Origin: JADGRB01 sp963835825
Lineage (GTDB): Bacteria; Myxococcota_A; Polyangia; Fen-1088
Length of the DNA: 64,000 nucleotides
Reading direction: 5' to 3'
NCBI GenBank assembly: GCA_963835825.1
Contig: CAWIGZ010000001.1
Location: 186,001 to 250,000, forward strand
Part shown: in pieces, positions 27,388-36,389 of the stretch
Numbering within the stretch: position 1 is the first letter of the stretch
Layout: each line of letters begins with the position of its first letter
Program-made: the position numbers and the translations under genes
The notes under the pieces: generated by a model
What the model was told of the DNA's origin: nothing
Seen by the model: only the letters and a program-made list of their open reading frames with translations
Databases searched by the model: none

Positions 27388-28992
27388 ATGGCGAATGACC
27401 TCCGGTTTCAAGGCGTCCGGATGACGACGGCGACGAACGTCACCGGCTCCTCGACCACCGTCGGGCTCCCCGACACCCGGGGCCTGACGTCGGGCTGGCA
27501 GGCCGGCACGCACTTCAGCCGATACGAAATCGACTCGAAGCTGGCCACCGGTGGCATGGCCGAGGTCTGGCGCGCCAAGCTGAAAGGCGTGCGCGGGTTC
27601 GAAAAGCGGATCGTCATCAAGACGATGCTGCCGCAGCTGGCGGGGCGCCCCGATCTGGTCGAGATGTTCATCAACGAAGCGGCGCTGGCCTCGGCGTTCA
27701 GCCACCCGAACATCGCGCACGTGTTCGACTTCGGTCAGCTGGAAGGGCGCTACTTCATCGCCATGGAGTACGTCCCGGGCGTCACGCTGCGCTTCGCGCA
27801 CAAGCGGATGCTCGCGCGCGGCGAGCTGCTCCCGATGGCCGCCACGCTGCACGTGATGATCGACGTCTGCGAGGCGCTGCAGGAGGTCCACGAGCTCTGC
27901 GACGGCAGCGGCACGCTGGGGCTCATCCACCGCGACCTCAGCCCCGACAACGTGATCGTCTCGACCAGCGGGGCGGCGAAGTTGATCGACTTTGGCGCCG
28001 CGCGGGCGACCACCCGCAGCCCCGTCCCGTCGGTCTTCGTCGGGAAGTACCGCTACGCGGCCCCCGAGCGCGTCCGCCGCACCTCCGAAGATCGCCGCAG
28101 CGATCTCTACTCGGCGGGCGTCATCCTCTACGAATGCCTCACCGGCGCCCGCCCCTACGACGGGCCCGATCAGGTGATCATCCAGGCGGTCGCCGCGGGG
28201 CGCCTCTACGATCCGCGCGATCGTCTGCCGTCGCTGCCGGCGGAGGTGGCCGAGGTGGTGATGCGGGCGATGGCCGCCGCTCCGGCCGATCGCTTTGCGA
28301 CGGCGCGGCAGATGCGGGACGCGCTCATCGGCTGCTTGGGAGCACCGGGCGCGTCGAACCGGGAGCACGACGTGACGGCGTCGCTGGCTGCGCTGATGGA
28401 GACGCCGGAGCCGGCGTCGATCCAGCTGGCGCCGGTGGAGGCGGTGCCGGAGGCGATCGAGATGGTGGCCGAGCCTTCGTCGGGCGCCGACGGCGCGCTG
28501 TGCGAGGTCGAGATCATCGAAGCATCGGGGCCGATCGCCGACCATCCGAACGGGCCGCCGCCGTCGCCGGTGCTCCCCAGCCGCGCGCGGGCGAACATCC
28601 TGGCGCCCACGTCGCCTCCGCCGCAGCCGCGCCGCGCCAATCCGTCGGCTCCCCACTGGAGTCCGCCCGGGCAGCTGTTCGAGCGCGTCTTCGGCGACCC
28701 CAGCGGGACGGCGCCCGGTCTTCTCGGCTGGCGGCGCACGCCGGAGCAGCTGCCGCATGACAGTCACCGTTCGCCGCTCCAGCGGGCGGTCGAGCTGTTC
28801 GATCGGGGGATCGCGCTGCGCGTCGCCGGTCGTTACGGTGAGGCGCTGCAAGCCTGGGAACGGGCGGCGGCGCTGGCCCCCGAGAACCGGGTCTATCGAA
28901 CCAACGTCGCCAGGCTGCGCGAGCAGCTCGACGAGCTCCGCCGCGCCCAGCGCCGCCTGGCCGACTGGAGCCGCGGCCACGTGGCGAAGTAA
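27388..28992 (+). CDS. serine/threonine protein kinase with TPR-like tail
   Basis: 534 residues. The Hanks-type kinase domain (about residues 45-310) is complete: Gly loop LATGGMAEVW, Lys78 in VIKTM, HRD at 181-183 (IHRDLSPDN), DFG at 201-203 and APE in YAAPERVR. A Pro/Ala-rich linker follows (about 330-450), and residues 460-530 look like TPR helices (AVELFDRGIALRVAGRYGEA, LAPENRVYRTNVARL). No membrane segment, so cytoplasmic. ATG 27388 is used; a GTG lies one codon earlier. Substrate unknown. Confidence 0.92.
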   Translation: MANDLRFQGVRMTTATNVTGSSTTVGLPDTRGLTSGWQAGTHFSRYEIDSKLATGGMAEVWRAKLKGVRGFEKRIVIKTMLPQLAGRPDLVEMFINEAALASAFSHPNIAHVFDFGQLEGRYFIAMEYVPGVTLRFAHKRMLARGELLPMAATLHVMIDVCEALQEVHELCDGSGTLGLIHRDLSPDNVIVSTSGAAKLIDFGAARATTRSPVPSVFVGKYRYAAPERVRRTSEDRRSDLYSAGVILYECLTGARPYDGPDQVIIQAVAAGRLYDPRDRLPSLPAEVAEVVMRAMAAAPADRFATARQMRDALIGCLGAPGASNREHDVTASLAALMETPEPASIQLAPVEAVPEAIEMVAEPSSGADGALCEVEIIEASGPIADHPNGPPPSPVLPSRARANILAPTSPPPQPRRANPSAPHWSPPGQLFERVFGDPSGTAPGLLGWRRTPEQLPHDSHRSPLQRAVELFDRGIALRVAGRYGEALQAWERAAALAPENRVYRTNVARLREQLDELRRAQRRLADWSRGHVAK

Positions 28993-29004
28993 CGACTGTT
29001 GTCA

Positions 29005-29027
29005 TGGGAACCCTGGGAGGGTTCCCA
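29005..29027. terminator. Bidirectional terminator hairpin
   Basis: TGGGAACCCT (29005-29014) and its perfect inverted copy AGGGTTCCCA (29018-29027) around GGG; it sits between the convergent stops of the kinase and msrA. Confidence 0.7.
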
Positions 29028-29055
29028 AACCCTCGACGCGAACCCTCGCCGCTGT

Positions 29056-29700
29056 TCAGCGGGGCAGGCCGACGGGGCAGGAGACGCCGGTGCCGCCGAT
29101 GCCGCAGTAACCGTCGGGGTTCTTGGCCAGGTACTGCTGGTGGTAGTCCTCGGCGTAGTAGAACGGCGTCGCCGGTAGAATCTCCGTCGTGATCGCGCCG
29201 AACCCCGCGCTCTGCAACACCCGGGCGTAGGCGTCGCGCGACGCCTCGGCCGCACGCTGCTGCTCGGGGCCGTGCGTATAGATCGCCGAGCGGTACTGGG
29301 TTCCGGTGTCGTTCCCCTGGCGCATCCCCTGCGTCGGGTCGTGGTTCTCCCAGAACAGCCTCAACAGGTCGTCGTAGCTCACGACCTTGGGATCGAAGAC
29401 CACCTGCACGACCTCGTTCTGGCCGGTCAGCCCCGAGCAGACCTCGCGATAGGTCGGGTTGGGCGTCGTCCCCCCGGCGTACCCGACGGCGGTGCTGAAG
29501 ACGCCTTCACGCTCCCAGAACTTCCGCTCGGCGCCCCAGAAACAGCCCATCCCGAAGGTCGCCAGCTGCAGCCCGGCGGGCCACGGCCCTTCCAGCGGCG
29601 CGCCGTTCACGAAGTGACGCGGGGGGACCGGCATCTTCTCGGCGCGCCCGGGGAGCGCCTCACCCGGCGCCGGCAGCTTGCTCTTCGCGGAGCTCCACAT
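29056..29700 (-). CDS. msrA: peptide methionine sulfoxide reductase MsrA
   Basis: Reduces Met-S-sulfoxide in proteins. 214 residues; catalytic Cys53 in FGMGCFWGAE, then GYAGGTTPNPTY, HDPTQGMRQGNDTGTQYRS and EDYHQQYLAKNPDGYC. The resolving cysteines are in the C-terminal DGYCGIGGTGVSCPV. A 50-residue N-terminal extension (MWSSAKSKLPAPGEALPGRA) is not hydrophobic enough for a clear signal peptide. Start ATG 29700 is chosen; the frame runs further upstream into the divergent MEMO gene. Confidence 0.92.
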   Translation of the reverse strand: MWSSAKSKLPAPGEALPGRAEKMPVPPRHFVNGAPLEGPWPAGLQLATFGMGCFWGAERKFWEREGVFSTAVGYAGGTTPNPTYREVCSGLTGQNEVVQVVFDPKVVSYDDLLRLFWENHDPTQGMRQGNDTGTQYRSAIYTHGPEQQRAAEASRDAYARVLQSAGFGAITTEILPATPFYYAEDYHQQYLAKNPDGYCGIGGTGVSCPVGLPR

Positions 29701-29761
29701 GCCGGTGATTGTGGCGCGCAGGTGCCAAGGACGCCAGGGACGTGGCATGATTGGAGGTCGC

Positions 29762-31012
29762 ATGGCAGCCCCCCTGCCGCGCCTGCGCGCCGATCTCGAC
29801 GTGATGCCGTCGCCGCTGCCGGAGCAGCCGGGCCTGGTCATCCGCGATCCCTTCCGCTACTCGACGGCCACGCTGGTGGTTCCGCCGCTGCTGGCGCGCT
29901 GTCTCGGCTGCTTCGACGGCCGCCAGGACGAAGGCGATCTGCGCGCCAAGCTGGTCCGGGTGGCCGGCCGGATCTCCGTCGGTGAGGCGGCCAAGAATCT
30001 GGTCAAGGCGCTGCGGGAGGCCGGCTTCCTCGACGACGAGCGGTTCGCCGAGCTGCGCGCCGCGCGGCTCCAGGAGATCGCCGCGGCGCGGGAGCGCCCG
30101 GCCGCGCACGCGGGCGGGGCGTATCCGGCAGAGCCGGGGCCACTGACAGACGTGCTGCGGGGCTACTTCGGGGCCGCGCCGCCCGAGGGAGACGCCGCGC
30201 GTCCGCCGGCGCCGGTCCGGGCCATCGCCGCGCCGCACGTCAGCCCCTTCGGCGGCAGCGCCACCTACGCGCGGGCCTACGGCGCGCTCACGGGCGATCC
30301 CGCCTCGCGCGACAAGGTGTTCGTCATCCTCGGAACCTCGCACTACGGCGAGCCGGATCGCTACGGCCTCTCGCGCAAGCCATTCGCCACGCCGTTCGGC
30401 GCGGCGCCGACCGAGGTCGGCCTCGTCGACGCGCTGGCGCGGGAGGCGCCGGGGGCCGTGACCCTCGAGGACCCCTGCCACTTCGTCGAGCACACCATCG
30501 AGTTCCAGGTGGTGTTCCTGCAATACCTGTTCGGTCCGGCGGTGCGGATCCTTCCCGTGCTGTGCGGCGCGTTCGCCGCCGGTCCGCGCACCCGCCGGCG
30601 CCCCGAGGCCAGCGACCGGGTGGCCCGGTTTGCCGGCGCGCTCGGCGAGCTGGCGGCCCGCGAGGGGGACCGGCTGTCCTTCGTGCTGGGCGTCGACTTC
30701 GCCCACGTCGGCCGGCGCTACGGCGACGAGCTGAACGCGCGCGCGAACGTCGGCCCGCTGGCGGCGGTCGCCGCGCGCGATCGGGCGCGGGCCGAACGGA
30801 TCGGCGAAGGCGACGCCGACGGTTTCTGGGAGCTCGTGTCCGAAGGCGGCGATGACGATCTCAAGTGGTGCGGCACGTCGCCGATCTACACCTTCCTGCG
30901 CGCTCTTCCCGACGTGCGCGGCCGGCTGCTCGGCTACGACCAGTGGAACATCGACGAGGCCAGCGTGGTCAGCTTCGGCGCGATGTCCTTTCCGGAAAAG
31001 GAAAGAGCTTGA
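29762..31012 (+). CDS. MEMO1 / AmmeMemoRadiSam system protein B family
   Basis: 416 residues. The N-terminal about 110 residues are a separate helical domain (RDPFRYSTATLVVPPLLARC), possibly PqqD/winged-helix-like. The C-terminal MEMO domain has AAPHVSPFGGSATYA, ILGTSHYG, FVEHTIEFQVVFLQYLFG, LPVLCG and DFAHVG, the His/Asp/Cys cluster of this dioxygenase-like fold. The usual partners AmmeMemoRadiSam A and the radical SAM enzyme are not in the window. ATG 29762 has TTGGAGG upstream. Function unknown. Confidence 0.85.
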   Translation: MAAPLPRLRADLDVMPSPLPEQPGLVIRDPFRYSTATLVVPPLLARCLGCFDGRQDEGDLRAKLVRVAGRISVGEAAKNLVKALREAGFLDDERFAELRAARLQEIAAARERPAAHAGGAYPAEPGPLTDVLRGYFGAAPPEGDAARPPAPVRAIAAPHVSPFGGSATYARAYGALTGDPASRDKVFVILGTSHYGEPDRYGLSRKPFATPFGAAPTEVGLVDALAREAPGAVTLEDPCHFVEHTIEFQVVFLQYLFGPAVRILPVLCGAFAAGPRTRRRPEASDRVARFAGALGELAAREGDRLSFVLGVDFAHVGRRYGDELNARANVGPLAAVAARDRARAERIGEGDADGFWELVSEGGDDDLKWCGTSPIYTFLRALPDVRGRLLGYDQWNIDEASVVSFGAMSFPEKERA

Positions 31013-31086
31013 CCGATTGGGCCCCTGGCTGTCTGATTGCGACGGGCGGGTGACCGGCGGGCCGTGGAGCTCCGGTTAGGCTTAAG

Positions 31087-33018
31087 ATGAAGCTCGCACC
31101 CCTAACGACTCTCTTCATTCTCTTGGTCGGCAGTTTGGCCGCGGCGTCTCTGTCGTCGTGCACGCCGCCCATGCGCGGCGGGTCCGGGGGGACGGGATCT
31201 CCCTGTGGCTCCGGTCAAATGCAGTGCGGCACCACCTGCGTCGACCTGCAGGGCGACAACCAGAACTGCGGGACGTGCGGCAAGGTTTGCGGGAGCGGCA
31301 GCACCTGCGCGGCGGGTTCCTGCGTTTGCACCGGCGGCTTCGTGAGCTGTGGGGGCACCTGCGTCCAGTCGAGCCCCGAACACTGCGGCATCAGCTGCGC
31401 GGCGTGCGCGAGCGGCGAGGTCTGCGACAGCACGGGGAGCTGCTCGTCGACCTGCACGTCGGGGACGAAATGCCCGGACGGCACGTGCAGCGGGCCGGCG
31501 AACGGGGCCGACTGCGGGGCGTGCGGCACCGCCTGCGGCTCCGGCTCGTCGTGCGTGAGCGGGATCTGCAGCTGCACCGTCTCCGGCCAGCAGCTGTGCA
31601 GCGGTAGCTGCATCGACACGACCTTCAACGCCGGCAACTGCGGCAGCTGCGGTCACGCCTGCGCCAGCGGCCAGACCTGCACCAACGGAACCTGCGCGAC
31701 GGTCAGCACCGGCACGGGCGGTTCGGCCGCGACCGGCGGCTCGGGGACCGGCGGCGCCGGGGGGGCCGCGGGAGGCGCGGCTGGGAGTGGCCTTTCGCGC
31801 GGCCCGTTGCCGCCCTCGAACGGAACCAACTTCCCGTTCCCGCAAAATCGCCAGATGTCGGGCTGCGTTTACCCGACGGCCTACGACAACAACGACGTCA
31901 TGGCCGCCTACACCAAGTGGAAAGCCGACCTCGTCGTCTCCGACGCGGGCGCGGGCGGATTCCAGCGCGTGCAGCGGACGTCGACCGGTCAGTTCCCCGA
32001 CGGCGTCAGCGCCTCCACGCCGGCCAACTCGACCGTCTCCGAGGGGATCGGCTACGGGATGTTGATCGCCGTCTACATGGGCGACCACACGCTGTTCGAC
32101 AACCTCTGGAAGTACTCCCAGCTCCACCTCGACGGCAACGGCCTCATGAACTGGTCGATCGGCGCCGACGGGAAGAGCACACCGGGCATGGGGGCGGCCA
32201 CCGACGCCGACGAGGACATCGCCTGGGCGCTGGCCATGGCCGACAAGCAGTGGGGCTCGAGCGGCAGCCTCAACTACTTGAACCTGGCCAAGTCGCAGAT
32301 CGCGAACATCTGGAACCACGAGGTGTACGACTCGAAGCTGGCCGGGCCCGGCGACGGCTGGGGGCCGACGAACCTCTACAACGACATCAACATCTCGTAC
32401 TTCGCGCCGGCCTATTATCGCTTGTTCAAGCAGCTCGACGGGGGCCACGCCTGGGAGGCGGTCACCCAGACCGTCTACGACACGATCGCCAACACGCTGA
32501 CCAGCGGTAACAAGAACACCACCAACGGGCTCGTGCCGGGGTGGAGCACCAGCACCGGCGGCTCGTCGTCGGCGGGGCCCTTCAATTATCAGTACGACGC
32601 CTGCCGCACGCCGTTCCGCATCGGCATCGACTGGTGCCTCGAGGGTGGGCCCGCGGCGAGCGCTGCCACCGCCCTCAACCCTTCGCGCGCGCAGGCGTAC
32701 GTCGCGCTCACCAGCAGCTTCTTCAGCGGCATCGGCGCGGCCAACATCGTCGACGGCTACAACCTCGACGGCACCATGAACTCGTCGGCGCACCCAGTCT
32801 CGGCGGGCCAGTCGGCGGCGTTCATCGGTCCCGCCGGCGTCGGTGCCATGAGCAGCGCCACGTATCAGCCTTTCCTCAACGCCTCCTACAACCTGGTCAA
32901 GACCAACACGCTTCTGGTCGGCGGCGCCTACTACGAAGAGTCCTGGACGGTGATGTCGCTGCTCATGATGACCGGCAACTTCCTCGACTACACCCAAATC
33001 ACCCCCGCCTCCCCCTAA
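31087..33018 (+). CDS. GH8 glycoside hydrolase (endoglucanase-type) lipoprotein
   Basis: 643 residues. The signal peptide ends in lipobox SLSSC (Cys25); residues 40-210 are Cys-rich modules (CGTCGKVCGSGSTCAAGSC), then a Gly/Ala/Ser linker, then a GH8 catalytic domain from about 250. Acid Glu319 lies in SEGIGYGM; Asp373 and Asp375 lie in ATDADEDIAWAL, the GH8 signature. Expected to cut beta-1,4-glucans (cellulose or related) outside the cell, tethered to a membrane. C-terminal EESWTVMSLLMMTGNF is also family-like. No cellulose-synthase gene is adjacent, so a degradative role or a matrix role are both open. Confidence 0.88.
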   Translation: MKLAPLTTLFILLVGSLAAASLSSCTPPMRGGSGGTGSPCGSGQMQCGTTCVDLQGDNQNCGTCGKVCGSGSTCAAGSCVCTGGFVSCGGTCVQSSPEHCGISCAACASGEVCDSTGSCSSTCTSGTKCPDGTCSGPANGADCGACGTACGSGSSCVSGICSCTVSGQQLCSGSCIDTTFNAGNCGSCGHACASGQTCTNGTCATVSTGTGGSAATGGSGTGGAGGAAGGAAGSGLSRGPLPPSNGTNFPFPQNRQMSGCVYPTAYDNNDVMAAYTKWKADLVVSDAGAGGFQRVQRTSTGQFPDGVSASTPANSTVSEGIGYGMLIAVYMGDHTLFDNLWKYSQLHLDGNGLMNWSIGADGKSTPGMGAATDADEDIAWALAMADKQWGSSGSLNYLNLAKSQIANIWNHEVYDSKLAGPGDGWGPTNLYNDINISYFAPAYYRLFKQLDGGHAWEAVTQTVYDTIANTLTSGNKNTTNGLVPGWSTSTGGSSSAGPFNYQYDACRTPFRIGIDWCLEGGPAASAATALNPSRAQAYVALTSSFFSGIGAANIVDGYNLDGTMNSSAHPVSAGQSAAFIGPAGVGAMSSATYQPFLNASYNLVKTNTLLVGGAYYEESWTVMSLLMMTGNFLDYTQITPASP

Positions 33019-33059
33019 CCCCCTCCACCCCGCAAACCCTTCACCCGCTCGGTTCCTTT

Positions 33060-33239
33060 CCGCTCCGCTCGGTCCTTCCGGCGGGCGCGGGGGCAGCAGG
33101 GAGTGAGGGCATCTCCCCGCCGTCCGCGAGAAGGAATCCTCGGCCGCAAACGACAGAGCGGCCTGCGAGCTCCCGGCGGGAAGATGCCCTCACTCCCTGC
33201 CGCCCCCGCTTCGTGCGTGCGAACCTCGACTCCGCTCCG
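33060..33239 (+). repeat. Structured 180-bp element, copy 1 (27-35-53-35-30 layout)
   Basis: Layout: conserved left flank 33060-33086, left arm 33087-33121, core 33122-33174, right arm 33175-33209, conserved right flank 33210-33239. The arms are complementary at 33 of 35 positions. The core is identical to that of copy 2 and holds an inner hairpin GGCCGC/GCGGCC (33142-33163) with a 10-nt loop. It lies in the 590-bp gap between the convergent GH8 and M23 genes. No ORF or transposase. I do not recognise the family. Confidence 0.9.
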
Positions 33240-33304
33240 ATTCGTTGTTCCGTCAGACCGACTGCATGGCCGGCCGCGCCGATGCGGGCCACCGCGTGGA
33301 CGCC

Positions 33305-33372
33305 GCAGCCGGACAGATAAAGGCCGCCCCTTAGCCCAGCAGCCGGACAGATGAAGGCCGCCGCTCAGCCCC
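33305..33372 (+). repeat. Two tandem 34-bp repeats between the structured elements
   Basis: Units at 33305-33338 and 33339-33372 both begin GCAGCCGGACAGAT and share AAGGCCGCC and AGCCC, differing at five positions. They occupy the spacer between the inverted 180-bp elements and touch the left end of copy 2. Confidence 0.85.
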
Positions 33373-33550
33373 GCAGCGGAGCCGAGGTTCGCCGCACGAA
33401 GCGGAGGCGAGAGGGAGGACCCAACTCCCTCCGCCGGGAGCTCGCAGGCCGCTCTGTCGTTTGCGGCCGAGGATTCCTTCTCGCGGACGGCGGAGGGAGT
33501 TGGGTCCTCCCTCTCGCCTCCGCGCCCGCCGGAAGAACCGAGCGGAGCGG
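33371..33550 (-). repeat. Structured 180-bp element, copy 2 (inverted)
   Basis: Inverted relative to copy 1. Right flank 33371-33400, arm 33401-33435, core 33436-33488, arm 33489-33523, left flank 33524-33550. The two arms are perfect reverse complements (35 of 35). In the same orientation the core is identical to copy 1 and the 27-nt flank differs by one base, but the arms differ at 14 of 35 positions. Confidence 0.9.
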
Positions 33551-33608
33551 ACGACTCCGGCCGCCCGCAACTGGAACCGGGCGTAGCGGAGCGGGGGAGG
33601 GGAGCGGG

Positions 33609-35276
33609 CTAGTTGCCGGCGACGGCGCCGGGCTGGATGGCCTTGAGGGCGGCGATGCGCGGGCGGATGGCGTCCATGAAGGCGGCGCGGTCGGCGACCG
33701 GGGCGTCGCGGCTGACGTTCAGCTTGCTGGGGTCGACGAACGCGCCGTTCTTGGTGACGCTGAAGTGCAGGTGCGGCCCGGTCGCCAGCCCCGTCATTCC
33801 GACGAAGCCGATGACCTCTTTCTGCCTCACAAGCTGCCCGACGTGCAGCCCGCGCGCATAGCGCGACAGGTGGTAGTAGCGGGTCGAAAGCCCGTTGGCG
33901 TGGGCGAGGACGATGGTGTTGCCCGAGCCGCGCTTGAGGCCGACCTCGACGACGCGCCCGCTGGCCGACGCCCACACCGGCGTCCCCTGAGGCGCCGCGT
34001 AGTCGATCCCCAGGTGCGCCTTCTCGACATGGAGGATCGGGTGGAAACGCTTGCGGTCGAACTTCGAGCTGATGCGCACGTAGCGCAGCGGCGTCTTCAA
34101 CATCGTCTTCGAGATCGCCAGGCCGTGGTCGTCGTAGTACTTGCCCGGCTTGTCCCGCGGCGCGCCCTTGCCAGCCCAGAAGAACGACCGGAAGGTGCCG
34201 ACCTTGCCGCCGTACTCGGCCGCCAGCAGGCGCCCGTACTTGTAGAATTGCCCGCCCAGATACTGCTTCTCGATGACCACCTTCCAGTGATCGCCGGGAT
34301 GGGTGTCGGTGTAAAAGTTCACGTCCCAGGCGAACTGCTCGACCAGCAGGCTCACCAGCGCCGTCGACTCGCCCGCCTTCTGGACCGATTCGTAGAGCGA
34401 CGAATCGACGACGCCGCCGGCGGCGACCGTCTTGAGCTCGACGGCGGCCTCCAGCTTGCGTCCCTTCCACGAACCGGTCTCCTCGTCCTTCTCGACGAGG
34501 TAGCGGAGGATCGGGGAGGACTGGTACTCGAACGACGCCGGCGCGCCGTCTTCACCCAGCCGCACCAAATACTTCTGGCCGCCGCGGATGCTGCGCGGAT
34601 CGCACAGCTTGGCGAGCGCGGCGATCACCTGCGGGCCGGCCGGGCCGAACCCCTCGCGGGCCAGCACCTGGCCGAGCGTGTCGGCGTTGTTGAACTTCTT
34701 CTCGACCGAGTCCTCGTGCGCGTCGGCCTCATCCTCGGGCGGGGGCGCAAAAGGGATCTGGAAGGCGGCGTGCGGAGTCGTCGGGACGCGGGCCGCCATC
34801 GGCTCGGGTGGCGGCGCGAATGGGACCTGAAAGGCCGCGTGCGGCAGGGGCGTGTTGGCGGCGAACGTCCGCGCGGCGAGATCGGTCTTTCGCGCCAGCA
34901 CCCTGGGGGGCGCGGGTTGCTGCAGCGCCGCCCCCATCGAGGCCTGGAGGACCCGCGGGGCTGCTCGGTCCGGGGCGGGTCCGATGACGGCCGGAGCGGC
35001 CGGCTGGACGACCGGGGCCGACGGCGCGCTCTTCGAACGAGATTCGGCGAGCTTCTTGTTCGCGGTCGCCTTGCTGGCCGCCTCGGCCGTCAGCGCCTCG
35101 CGAGCCTCGCGGGCGTCCGCCGCCAGGACCTCGCGACGGTTCGCCTCCATCGTCTTGGTCGTCGACTGGAGGTTCAGGACCTCGCGCGGCGCCGTCTTGT
35201 GGTTGAAGAAGAAGACGTAGACGTTGATCCCGACCAATCCGACCAAGAGCACGCTCAGCCTGAGCGAGCTCTTCAT
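33609..35276 (-). CDS. M23 (LytM-type) metallopeptidase, membrane-anchored
   Basis: 555 residues. A single N-terminal helix (LRLSVLLVGLVGINVYVFFF) anchors it in the inner membrane. A long Ala/Pro-rich region with a duplicated PHAAFQ(V/I)PFAPPPE motif follows, then an OapA/LysM-like middle domain (LGQVLAREGFGPAGPQVIAA) and a C-terminal LytM domain with HLGIDYAAPQGTPV (zinc His/Asp) and GPHLHFSV (HLH). Expected to cleave or regulate cleavage of peptidoglycan cross-links in the periplasm. The start is ATG 35276; an upstream arginine-rich extension was rejected. Converges with GH8 across the structured repeats. Confidence 0.9.
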   Translation of the reverse strand: MKSSLRLSVLLVGLVGINVYVFFFNHKTAPREVLNLQSTTKTMEANRREVLAADAREAREALTAEAASKATANKKLAESRSKSAPSAPVVQPAAPAVIGPAPDRAAPRVLQASMGAALQQPAPPRVLARKTDLAARTFAANTPLPHAAFQVPFAPPPEPMAARVPTTPHAAFQIPFAPPPEDEADAHEDSVEKKFNNADTLGQVLAREGFGPAGPQVIAALAKLCDPRSIRGGQKYLVRLGEDGAPASFEYQSSPILRYLVEKDEETGSWKGRKLEAAVELKTVAAGGVVDSSLYESVQKAGESTALVSLLVEQFAWDVNFYTDTHPGDHWKVVIEKQYLGGQFYKYGRLLAAEYGGKVGTFRSFFWAGKGAPRDKPGKYYDDHGLAISKTMLKTPLRYVRISSKFDRKRFHPILHVEKAHLGIDYAAPQGTPVWASASGRVVEVGLKRGSGNTIVLAHANGLSTRYYHLSRYARGLHVGQLVRQKEVIGFVGMTGLATGPHLHFSVTKNGAFVDPSKLNVSRDAPVADRAAFMDAIRPRIAALKAIQPGAVAGN

Positions 35277-35477
35277 TTCACCGGATTGCCGTCTTCGTCG
35301 TCTGCGTGCCAATCCGACCTCGTAGGCGGGAGCGGGTCCGGCGGCGTCGCGCGGCCGGTCTCTTCAACTAGCATGCGCTGCGGCCCCAATCAATTAAGCT
35401 AAGCCGGGGAAGCGAGCGTCGGCCGGGGCGCCGGATCCGGCATCCGAGACCCAGGGCGGCCCATCCGGCATGGCCGG

Positions 35478-36389
35478 TCAGTCGGCGCGGGCGTTCCGGA
35501 GCATCTCTTCCGCGTGCGCCGTCGCTTGAGCCGACGGGGCGGCGCCGGCCAGCATCCGGGCGATCTCGCCGGGACGGTCGGCGTCGGCGAGCCGCCCAAT
35601 CTCCACGCGCGTCTTGCCGCGCGCCGCCGTCTTGGTGACCCGCACGTGCGCGTCGGCGAAGGCGGCGACCTGGGGGAGGTGGGTGATGACGATGACCTGG
35701 CGCTCAGCCGCCAGCCGCTTCAGCTTCCGCCCGATGATCTCGGCCGTGCCGCCGCCGACGCCGGCGTCGACCTCGTCGAACACGTAGGTGAGGACCTCGT
35801 CGGTGCGCGCCAGCGTCTGCTTGACCGCCAGCATGACCCGCGAAAGCTCGCCGCCCGAGGCGATCTTGGCCAGCGGGCGCGCCTCTTCCCCGGGGTTGGG
35901 GGCGAACAGCAGCCGGACCCGGTCGGCGCCGTGCGGGCCGAGCTCACGCGGCTCGATGGCCACCGGCAGCCGCGCCGAGGCGAAGCCCAGCTCGCGCAGG
36001 ACGGCGTTGACCTTCTTTTCCAGGCTGCCCGCCGCCTGCCGGCGCGAGGCGCCGAGCGCAGCGGCCGCCGCCGTCGCCCGCGCCTCGGCCGCGCTCGCCG
36101 CCGCTTGCCGGGCGGCCATCCCCTCCTCGAATGACCCCAGCTCGGCCAGCTCGGCGCGCAGCGACGACTGCCTGGCCGCCAAATCCGCGACCGTGCCGCC
36201 GTGCTTGCGACAGAGCCGCTGAAGCAGGAAGAGCCGCTCCTCGATCTCTTCGAGCCGGGCCGGGTCGGAGCGAACCCCTCGCGCGTAACGCCCGAGCTCG
36301 CGCGCCACGTCCTCGACGGCGGCCTGCGCATCGGCCAGCCGGTCGACGAGCGGCGCCAGCGCCGGATCGAGCGCCGCCAGCGGCGTCAA
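35478..36389 (-). CDS. recN: RecN, C-terminal part (after frameshift)
   Basis: Second half of the SMC-like DNA repair ATPase RecN, in a different frame from the first half. It begins TPLAALDPALAPLVDRLADA, the RecN coiled-coil segment that normally follows directly on the N-terminal part. It contains the ABC signature IASGGELSRVMLAVK, Walker B YVFDEVDAGVGGGTA and VITHLPQVAAFAD (H-loop). As drawn it would start at a TTG overlapping the TGA of the N-terminal ORF. One missing base near 36388 explains the break; RecN needs both halves in one chain for a normal ATPase head, though split products could still associate. Confidence 0.85.
   Translation of the reverse strand: MTPLAALDPALAPLVDRLADAQAAVEDVARELGRYARGVRSDPARLEEIEERLFLLQRLCRKHGGTVADLAARQSSLRAELAELGSFEEGMAARQAAASAAEARATAAAAALGASRRQAAGSLEKKVNAVLRELGFASARLPVAIEPRELGPHGADRVRLLFAPNPGEEARPLAKIASGGELSRVMLAVKQTLARTDEVLTYVFDEVDAGVGGGTAEIIGRKLKRLAAERQVIVITHLPQVAAFADAHVRVTKTAARGKTRVEIGRLADADRPGEIARMLAGAAPSAQATAHAEEMLRNARAD

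Noticed and set aside
33103..33354. Short ORFs across the 33.0-33.6 kb gap
   Set aside because: They read through hairpins in several frames on both strands, with no ribosome-binding site or codon bias.
33060..33550. Insertion sequence or integron attC interpretation
   Set aside because: No transposase or integrase ORF in the gap, arms differ between copies (unlike IS ends), and attC core sites (RYYYAAC/GTTRRRY) are not at the ends.
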